Assembly (NCBI GenBank): GCA_013151435.1
Contig: JAADIH010000002.1
Coordinates: 1-45,151, forward strand
From: Alphaproteobacteria bacterium
GTDB taxonomy: Bacteria > Pseudomonadota > Alphaproteobacteria > Caulobacterales > Parvularculaceae
Direction of reading: 5' to 3'
DNA length: 45,151 nt
This document shows positions 29,927-37,374 of the stretch, piece by piece. Both the position numbers and the translations under genes were made by a program. Under the pieces are notes generated by a model, which was given only the letters and a program-made list of their open reading frames with translations, was not told where the DNA came from and ran no database searches. Positions within the stretch are counted from its first letter, which is position 1; every line of letters starts with the position of its first letter.

Positions 29927-30868
29927 TTAAATCTTATAACCGCACTCGGCTGCAAGATCACGTATTCCAGGTAGAAGGGGTGCTATCTCATCCTCATTCT
30001 CCAGGCGCCACTTTTCTACGCCGGGCGTAGAAGTGCTGTTCCGTGGGCTCGCGAGGATTGTCTTCCAACGCTCCAGTAATTTCGGAGTAAGCGGTATGCC
30101 AATTTTGCCACATAGCTCAGTAAGGATTTCCATGGTTGGATTGATCATATCCTCAAAATGGAGTTCAACCCAATTTGAGGCTGCGATTAATTCTCGTGCA
30201 ACAAGTAAATGTTGATGGGTGCATATCCATTGCTCACGTGCAATTTGTGGTATTGTCATTGTTGTCATTTCTCGCCAACCTGGAACCAATGTAAAGCACC
30301 ATTGGTGTGGGTAGTGATAATCTGGTATGCATAGTCGTTTTGGTACGAAGTAAGATCTGTACTGACCTTCAGGATGGCGCCAACCGTTGATGAGTGAGTT
30401 GAGTACGTCCCCTGGATTACGCTTGAGGACCACAAATATGGCATCTGGATATAACGCCTGTAAATATCCTACACGAAGGGAATTTTCAGGTGTTTTCTCG
30501 ACGAACCGTGCGGCAAGTGGGTGATAAGTGGCTTTAGCGCGTAAGAATGCGTTGGAAAATCTTGCTTCAAAGGGAAGCGCATCAGAAGCACTTAATGCGT
30601 CAGACGACCATTTTGACCATCTCGGGTGATGGAATGTTCGCCATAAATCGTGCCCTTCTGTTTCTAAAGCTGCAAATTCTTCACTCTCACGCAACAGGTG
30701 GAAAAGGGTTGTGGTGCCAGACCGTTGTGCGCCAATGATAAATACCGGCTTTTCGTAATGTACGTTGCTAATGAATGCGCTTGTTTGCCTGACCATCTTG
30801 CGCAAACTGAAGCGCCGCATAGCATTGCCTATACGCCAGCTAACGCCCCATGGATCATCCCGCTTCAT
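29927..30868 (-). CDS. Sulfotransferase family protein
   Basis: PAPS-binding-like KPVFIIGAQRSGTTTLFHLL; FVEKTPENSLRVGYLQALYPDAIFVVLKRNPGDVLNSLI. Confidence 0.9.
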   Translation of the reverse strand: MKRDDPWGVSWRIGNAMRRFSLRKMVRQTSAFISNVHYEKPVFIIGAQRSGTTTLFHLLRESEEFAALETEGHDLWRTFHHPRWSKWSSDALSASDALPFEARFSNAFLRAKATYHPLAARFVEKTPENSLRVGYLQALYPDAIFVVLKRNPGDVLNSLINGWRHPEGQYRSYFVPKRLCIPDYHYPHQWCFTLVPGWREMTTMTIPQIAREQWICTHQHLLVARELIAASNWVELHFEDMINPTMEILTELCGKIGIPLTPKLLERWKTILASPRNSTSTPGVEKWRLENEDEIAPLLPGIRDLAAECGYKI

Positions 30869-32088
30869 TGTGTAGAGCCGCGCTCAGAGAAAATACCTGC
30901 CATTTTTACTGCGTCGGAAATTAAAGTATTTTCAAGTCGTGGAAGATCTGAGGCCATGCAAATCAAATTTACATAAGCTGGAATAAGCAGTGACCAGTCA
31001 TATTGAGCGGCCCTAACCGGGCCCTCCCTACGGATTCGTTCTTTGGCAGCCTCATCAGAGCACAAGTGTATAATTGCATCAGCAAGTGTGTCAGTTTCTG
31101 CATCTTCCAGCAGCCAGGCAATTCCATTGGAAAATTCTGGAAATGCCGTATTGTTAAGGGCAATTGCTGGCGTCCCACAAGCCATAGCCTCAAGAACAGG
31201 CATTCCAAAGCCTTCATAAGATGATGGATAGACAAGAAGATCAGCGCAGTTGTATGCTAGCGTGACATGCTCTGGCTCCGCAAATCCAATCATGATTATG
31301 TCATCCGCCACACCACTTTCTTTGATTGCGGCCTCCAATGATGTACCAGGGAGGCTCGTACCAAGCAGAACAAGTTTGTGAGGCCAGTTTCGTGACGTCT
31401 TAAGCGTGGAAAAAGCTGTAATCAAGTTTTCAAGATTTCTCCGTTTTGTGGCTTTACCGACATAAAGTATATACGGAGATTCAGATCCAACCCATTTTTT
31501 ACGCCAATTCTGTTTTGTATTTTCGTTTTTAACATGTGTGAAGAGCTTTGTGTCGACGCCTTCGGGAATTACGCTCACGCTGTCTGTTGGGATGCCATAA
31601 TATTTCTCAAGGTCTAGACGACTATGTGAGCTTACAGTACTGATGGCGTCAGCGCGTTGAGCGCTCAACCCATAAATGATTTGTGCTTTTTTTAACCGCC
31701 ACCATGAAAATGCATCTGGGTAGCCTTCATATGATCCGTGATGCGTTAAAATCACCGGGCATTTTGCAAAAAATGGTGCAACATAGCTAGGGCAGAATAA
31801 CGGACCAATCCTGCCGTGAGCATGTGGGAGGATAAATTGCTCCCAAAGCCAATTCGGCAGGACCGACTTCAGGACAATATTCCGACAATTCTTGGGCAAG
31901 TAAATTGAATCATCGATAGGTTCAGGCGTGTAGACTCTGATCTCAGAGAATGGATGATCAAGCATTTCTATTTCGCGCAAGAAAGCCTCAATCGCTCGGC
32001 CTACGCCGCTTCGTAAACCAACGAGTCGGATTCCATTGATGCCAAGTATAGGGTGAGCCTTATATTCTGAGTTGATATATCTTGCCAT
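30865..32088 (-). CDS. GT4-family glycosyltransferase
   Basis: YILYVGKATKRRNLENLITAF...DLLVYPSSYEGFGMPVLEAMACGTPAIA. ATGA overlap with the sulfotransferase. Confidence 0.93.
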   Translation of the reverse strand: MARYINSEYKAHPILGINGIRLVGLRSGVGRAIEAFLREIEMLDHPFSEIRVYTPEPIDDSIYLPKNCRNIVLKSVLPNWLWEQFILPHAHGRIGPLFCPSYVAPFFAKCPVILTHHGSYEGYPDAFSWWRLKKAQIIYGLSAQRADAISTVSSHSRLDLEKYYGIPTDSVSVIPEGVDTKLFTHVKNENTKQNWRKKWVGSESPYILYVGKATKRRNLENLITAFSTLKTSRNWPHKLVLLGTSLPGTSLEAAIKESGVADDIIMIGFAEPEHVTLAYNCADLLVYPSSYEGFGMPVLEAMACGTPAIALNNTAFPEFSNGIAWLLEDAETDTLADAIIHLCSDEAAKERIRREGPVRAAQYDWSLLIPAYVNLICMASDLPRLENTLISDAVKMAGIFSERGSTQ

Positions 32089-32127
32089 TTGTCGAATCCT
32101 ATCTTGATAGAAGTGTTGGTGCAGATA

Positions 32128-33477
32128 TCAATTCATCAGCCACCTGCTGAATATCGATGGTTGTAGTCTGAGTTTCCTATGGACTACCATAAGCAATGAG
32201 ACTCGGGATACTAAAATTGTAATGGCGACAGATAGAGCGGCGCCAACTGGACCAAAGGCTGGGATGAGTGCAACAAGAAGAAATATGTTCAAAATCATCG
32301 ATGATCCTAAAATCCGCGCACATGTTTTTTGATGCCCAGTCATGTTCATGATTGGCACTACAGGCCCAGCAGCAGCATTGACTATTGCTGAGAGACTTAA
32401 AATACAGAGCACTGGGTATCCTTCAACATAGTTTGGTCCAAACAGGTTTAGGATCCAATTTCCCGTCAGCAGAATAATCATGGAAGCGATTGCTGTCGGC
32501 CAAAAAAACAGATGCCCGATTTTATGCAGTAGTGATTCCAGGTCATTGTGCCGACCTGATGCATGTAATGCAGCTATCCGAGGTGCGGCGAAGGAGACAC
32601 AAGAAGAAAAAAAGAAGCCCGTCAACAGAGCTATTCTTGCGGCCGCTTGATAAATGGCTGTCTCTTCTGAGCCAAGATACAGACCCACAAGAACAATATC
32701 GAGTTCAACAATAAATATATTGAATGCTCGAGACATTAGAAACGATGAAGATGCGCTGATCCAGTTTTTTCTGTCGGAATGATTTTTCTGCTTTGGCAGC
32801 CTCGCCGGAAGTCGGAGTTTCAGCGATCGATGTTGAACCATCAAACCGATCAAAATAGCTAAGATGAGTAATGATATTAATTCGAAACTTGTTGCCTTTA
32901 CACCAGCGCATCCAAAAGCAGTTATTCCAAAGATTAGCACTAATGGCCGAATGATTCTTGTCGGGCCTTCATAGGCGAACGCCAAATGATACACTCTGGC
33001 AGATTGCGAATTAAAATAAAGTACAGAGAGCAAGGGAACAACGGCCATTGCGAGCCAATGTGTAAGTGTTGTAGCGCCATCAGGAACTAATTTTAAAAGA
33101 ATCAGAATTAATCCGATAAGGATTGCAAATCCTACACCAGTGAACAATGTGAAGTGATATCCAAAGTCAAAGAATCTGCGTAGTTTATCTAGATTACCCG
33201 CCTCACGATACTCTGCAATAAAGCGCACCGCCGCAGAGGGGAGTCCAAACCCGGCACCCGCAGAAGCGAGTGCGGCAAGAGATACATAGAAAGCAAAAAC
33301 ACCGTACTGCTCAACGCCGAGCGAACGAGCGACCATGATAATTGCAAAGTAACTGAGGAACGCTCCTGTCACCTGCAATACGAGTACCTGTCCAGCTCCT
33401 TGAGCAACTGCTCGAAAATCGTTTTCGGAGAACCCTCTCAATATTTTAGATTTAACTTGGTCCAGTAAGCGCACCAC
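32128..33477 (-). CDS. Polysaccharide flippase (Wzx/MATE-like)
   Basis: Polytopic; VLQVTGAFLSYFAIIMVARSLGVEQYGVFAFYVSLAALASAGAGFGLPSAAVRFIAEYR. Confidence 0.88.
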   Translation of the reverse strand: MVRLLDQVKSKILRGFSENDFRAVAQGAGQVLVLQVTGAFLSYFAIIMVARSLGVEQYGVFAFYVSLAALASAGAGFGLPSAAVRFIAEYREAGNLDKLRRFFDFGYHFTLFTGVGFAILIGLILILLKLVPDGATTLTHWLAMAVVPLLSVLYFNSQSARVYHLAFAYEGPTRIIRPLVLIFGITAFGCAGVKATSFELISLLILAILIGLMVQHRSLKLRLPARLPKQKNHSDRKNWISASSSFLMSRAFNIFIVELDIVLVGLYLGSEETAIYQAAARIALLTGFFFSSCVSFAAPRIAALHASGRHNDLESLLHKIGHLFFWPTAIASMIILLTGNWILNLFGPNYVEGYPVLCILSLSAIVNAAAGPVVPIMNMTGHQKTCARILGSSMILNIFLLVALIPAFGPVGAALSVAITILVSRVSLLMVVHRKLRLQPSIFSRWLMN

Positions 33478-33524
33478 GTGATTCCTTACGTCAATCTACC
33501 TCTTGGCCGAAGGCAATAGCTGAA

Positions 33525-34457
33525 TTAATATAGGCGCTCGCATGATTTACCGCTTCCACTCCAATACCCTACGGCTTCCCCCAAAGACCAAGCAAAGGAT
33601 ATTCCAGCCAGCCACAGGAAACTTGCTACATCAAGCAACGGGTTGGCGGTGGCCCGTTGAAACGCTTTATACATCACCAGCAATGGGATGACGGGTGTCC
33701 CGATACGATACACCCAAGCCTTGATCGTAGTAGCCTGCGCACACCGCATTCCGCCAAAGCAGCGTGCATAGTGGAAGCGCGTCTTAAGAAATTCACCCGC
33801 AGAATGGTTTGTGCGCAGGTTGATCGCCATGCCCTGTGCGAAGCGGATCGGCATGCCTCCATTCTGGAGTCGCTGTTGGACAAATGGTTTGTTCAGCCCG
33901 TTTTTTTTTATGAAGTCGCCGCAGGTCGTAAACAACAACGAGCTGGGTAGCGCCATGTTATTGCCAGCCAGTTCCGGTGCTTCTCCTTCAAATCCATAGT
34001 CTCTCGCAAAGGCTCCATATTCAAATAAAAATGCTGCACGGTCGAAAGCACTGCTGCTTCCCTCGTAAAAGACTGGGCCGGTGAGGGCGGCTTCAGTGTG
34101 GTCATGTAGCTCGTGCAGTATCGTCGTGAGCCAGGTTGCCGTGGGAACACCTTTGGGCTCCAGAAATGCAATTGACCTGGCGTGGCTCTGGGCGGCGCCG
34201 AACGCTTTGAGATGGGGCATATTGAGGCCAGGCGCGCTTAGAACAGTTATGTCATCATAGGAAGGCAGTCCTTCTTTCGGTTCAGGACGGCCATCGACAA
34301 TAATGATCTCGATCTCTTCTTTGTGCGCATCACCGACAAGAGACGTACACACGCCATCAATCTCATCTCCGGGATTGCGGAGAATGAGGACAATGGAAAG
34401 GATTGGTTGCGTCTTCATTGCTGCATTCTTGCCCGATATTTGCTCCGGCTCCGGCAT
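33525..34457 (-). CDS. GT2-like protein with C-terminal GExxGY motif (paralogue 4)
   Basis: LSIVLILRNPGDEIDGVCTSL; AFLEPKGVPTATWLTTI; C-terminal GISFAWSLGEAVGYWSGSG. Confidence 0.8.
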   Translation of the reverse strand: MPEPEQISGKNAAMKTQPILSIVLILRNPGDEIDGVCTSLVGDAHKEEIEIIIVDGRPEPKEGLPSYDDITVLSAPGLNMPHLKAFGAAQSHARSIAFLEPKGVPTATWLTTILHELHDHTEAALTGPVFYEGSSSAFDRAAFLFEYGAFARDYGFEGEAPELAGNNMALPSSLLFTTCGDFIKKNGLNKPFVQQRLQNGGMPIRFAQGMAINLRTNHSAGEFLKTRFHYARCFGGMRCAQATTIKAWVYRIGTPVIPLLVMYKAFQRATANPLLDVASFLWLAGISFAWSLGEAVGYWSGSGKSCERLY

Positions 34458-34463
34458 TGCCCG

Positions 34464-35507
34464 TTAAATAGACTGGGTGAGTTGTACAGAGCATTTATTC
34501 TCATTGGCATGATAGATGGAATTGGAAATTTCAATCGATCTATATCCATCCTCAGCATGTGCAATCGGCCCGACTGGCTGTTGTCCGTTCGCAAGGCTGA
34601 TAAAATCAGCGATCTCTTCAGATAGTGTTTTGGCGGCGGTATATTCCCAGCCATATAATTTTTCCCGGAGGATAGACGGGAGATAAAAATTTCTCTTTCG
34701 GATGGGTCGCCCGCCGGGCTTTTCCATGGTGATCAGAGAAAATTGCATTGGCGCATAATAAGCGCGCGCCATACCGCGATCGCCATAGGCCTCAACACAA
34801 AAATGATAGCCTTTCCACTCGGTCCAGCTTGAGTGGAGAGTTCCAATAACATTATTTTTTCCGGTCAGGATCGCGAATGCGTTATCTTCAACCCGATCTA
34901 GCTGCCATATGGCACTTGTGGTTTGGCCGTAAACGCTTGTGGCGCCGCCCATAATATATTGAACAAGGTCGATCAGATGAATACCATTATCAAATAAAGT
35001 TCCACCCCCCATCACGTCTTTTGAATACATCCATGGCGATTTGAATTCCGATAGACCGGTGTGTCCTGTAAAGCCGCGAACATAGCTCAAGCGGCCGATA
35101 GCGCCAGAAGCAATAGCCGCTTTCAATTCTTTGATGGCCGGAAAATACCGATGGTTGAAGCCAATCGTTAAGATGCGATTCGTTTCGCGTGATTTTTCGA
35201 TCATCCGACGACATCCCTCAAGTGTGTTGGCCATAGGCTTTTCGACAATCACGTGCTTGCCGGCGTTGAGAGCAGTGATGGCGATGTCTTCGTGGCTGTC
35301 AGGAGGCGTGCAAATTGTAACTGCATCAATTTCTGGATCAGAGAGTAATGCATCCGCGCTATCGTAAACGCGCGCATCCCCTGCCAGGGCATTGGCTTTG
35401 GCTGGGTCAAGATCGAAAACGCCAGCAAAGATGGCGTCACTCGTATTATCAATCGCGCGTCTGCGAAGGTTGGCAATTGAGCCAGCGCCGATTAATCCAA
35501 TACGCAT
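34464..35507 (-). CDS. Gfo/Idh/MocA-family oxidoreductase (copy 3)
   Basis: IGLIGAGSIANLRRRAI...TPPDSHEDIAITALNAGKHVIVEKPMANT...GFNHRYFPAIKEL. Confidence 0.93.
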   Translation of the reverse strand: MRIGLIGAGSIANLRRRAIDNTSDAIFAGVFDLDPAKANALAGDARVYDSADALLSDPEIDAVTICTPPDSHEDIAITALNAGKHVIVEKPMANTLEGCRRMIEKSRETNRILTIGFNHRYFPAIKELKAAIASGAIGRLSYVRGFTGHTGLSEFKSPWMYSKDVMGGGTLFDNGIHLIDLVQYIMGGATSVYGQTTSAIWQLDRVEDNAFAILTGKNNVIGTLHSSWTEWKGYHFCVEAYGDRGMARAYYAPMQFSLITMEKPGGRPIRKRNFYLPSILREKLYGWEYTAAKTLSEEIADFISLANGQQPVGPIAHAEDGYRSIEISNSIYHANENKCSVQLTQSI

Positions 35508-35533
35508 ATAGTCATGTCCTCTTATAGGGTTAT

Positions 35534-36097
35534 TTATGTTTTGTTTTTTTGTTGCGCTACAACTTCAAAGGCCGGGCCCAAGAGTAGCATCAGCTCTCTT
35601 ACAACAGGAATTTTGCGTAGCGCGCGATAGATTTTAATCAAAGATGACCGGATTGTTGCAAGTGAGGCCGCATTTGGAGGGATGCTTAACGGTGCGCGTG
35701 AGATGATCGTTAATCCTTCTCTTTCAACCAGGCGTGAGAGTATGGATGGTGACATCAGGGTGGCGTTGCGTAACGTATCCACCCTCTTTCGCGCTAAGAC
35801 ATATTGGTGGCGCAACTTATCTGGTAAAAACCCGACTCCCCACATTCCAGCGAGAGGATAGGGCGCAAGCGTGTAACGATTCGCTGCAGAAAAGTAGATT
35901 ATTCCCTCTGGGGCCAGCTGCAAGTTGAGTGCGGATATCGCTTGTGCCGGATCTTCAATATGTTCGAGGAAATCGGCAGCAATAACCGTATCAAACTGGT
36001 TTGGTCGAAAGGGCAGGGCGGCGGCATCCGCGCAAACTAAATTTCCGGTTAGTCCGACCTCACTCAATCTTTTCGCACCGATGACGAGCCAGCGCAA
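35534..36097 (-). CDS. Zn-ribbon SAM methyltransferase paralogue B, C-terminal part (frameshifted)
   Basis: ADFLEHIEDPAQAISAL; NRYTLAPYPLAGMWGVGFLP matches paralogue A NRFTLGLEPHVSVWGVGFLP. The SAM motif I (NCLDIGCASAGTILAAKRRG) is in this frame upstream of the called Met. Confidence 0.82.
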   Translation of the reverse strand: MRWLVIGAKRLSEVGLTGNLVCADAAALPFRPNQFDTVIAADFLEHIEDPAQAISALNLQLAPEGIIYFSAANRYTLAPYPLAGMWGVGFLPDKLRHQYVLARKRVDTLRNATLMSPSILSRLVEREGLTIISRAPLSIPPNAASLATIRSSLIKIYRALRKIPVVRELMLLLGPAFEVVAQQKNKT

Positions 36098-36207
36098 AGC
36101 AATGTCAACACCTGTAATGTTGATGCCGCGCCGCTTGGCAGCGAGGATAGTTCCAGCGCTTGCACAGCCAATATCGAGGCAATTGCCGATGGTTGATGGC
36201 AGCGCGC

Positions 36208-36555
36208 CTAAGATTTCGGCGCCGCGCGCCTCGCCATTAAGAACATATGCCGCAAAGCAAACTGTTTGGCACTGTTCGGAGGGACATCATCAGTGATGCG
36301 ATAATATTCCCCTACAAGCGCGTTGAGCGTGTGCTCCCTGCCAAAGTCATGGAGGTATTGGGCCTTCTTGCGCTCATCGGATAAGCTTAAATAACGGTCC
36401 GAGGAGAGGCGAAAATCCGGAATGCCGCAAAGGATAGGATAGGATTTATTGCAAGGAGAGCAATGATATCCGCTTTCAATTGATTCCAAGCCGCCCTGGC
36501 AGGCCGGGCAAACATAATCCATCAGTTGATCTGAAATTGGTTTGGAATGCGTCAT
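36208..36555 (-). CDS. Zn-ribbon SAM methyltransferase paralogue B, N-terminal part (frameshifted)
   Basis: VCPACQGGLESIESGYHCSPCNKSYPILCGIPDFR, then loss of family-like sequence after AKQFA. Confidence 0.82.
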   Translation of the reverse strand: MTHSKPISDQLMDYVCPACQGGLESIESGYHCSPCNKSYPILCGIPDFRLSSDRYLSLSDERKKAQYLHDFGREHTLNALVGEYYRITDDVPPNSAKQFALRHMFLMARRAAPKS

Positions 36556-36701
36556 GGGATAGCGTAACTGTAAACGTTATGGACAAGATGATAGCGTATA
36601 GAGTGTTTGGGCAAGCGGGAATAGACAACTGTTCCGAGCGTATCATTTGTAGCGCGCCCGTATAAAATGGTCCCCGAATGTTGGCAGAAATTGATTAACG
36701 T

Positions 36702-37373
36702 ATGAACGTCTTTTCCTCTCCGATTGCACGGCACCTGTCGTTTTTTGCCGGGGGCAGCCTTTTTGGCGCCGTGGCCGCGGTGGCCATTCAGCCTAGCAGC
36801 ATCCAGCAGTTCCTGAGTTATTTAACTGCCTATGCCGGCTTTTTATATTTGATGATAGCGTTGATATTGGCGCCGGCAAATTTGCTTAAGGGGCGGCCGT
36901 TTGGGCTATCGAATAAGCTACGTCGTAATTTTGGCATTTGGGCTAGCGTTTTTGCGATCGCGCATGTTGGCGCAGGGCTGATGGTTCATTTCGGCGGGCG
37001 CTGGTGGCTTTATTTTATCCAACCCGTGAGTGAGAATAAATTGTTACCTATCCGCTATGACTTTTTTGGGGCTGCAAATTATCTAGGGCTCATCGCCATT
37101 ATAGTCTTTTGCGTGCTTCTCGCAATTTCAAATAATGCGTCGATCAAAAGGTTTGGTCCTGTGCGATGGAAGCGCATTCAACAGCTTAGTTACCCCTTGC
37201 TGGTTATAACATTTGTACACGGAATAATATATCAATTCCTGGAACAGCGACTTCTTATTTTTATACTGACATTGGCTGTTGGTTTTTGTGCCGTACTAAT
37301 TTTTCAGGTGAAAGGGGCTATCACCAGATCAAAAACATCAAGTAACGGCATTGCCTCTTCTCCCCTGAAATAA
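36702..37373 (+). CDS. Ferric reductase-like transmembrane (heme) protein, MsrQ-like
   Basis: Polytopic; LRRNFGIWASVFAIAHVGAGLMVHFGG...RFGPVRWKRIQQLSYPLLVITFVHGIIYQ. Confidence 0.75.
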   Translation: MNVFSSPIARHLSFFAGGSLFGAVAAVAIQPSSIQQFLSYLTAYAGFLYLMIALILAPANLLKGRPFGLSNKLRRNFGIWASVFAIAHVGAGLMVHFGGRWWLYFIQPVSENKLLPIRYDFFGAANYLGLIAIIVFCVLLAISNNASIKRFGPVRWKRIQQLSYPLLVITFVHGIIYQFLEQRLLIFILTLAVGFCAVLIFQVKGAITRSKTSSNGIASSPLK

Positions 37374-37374
37374 T

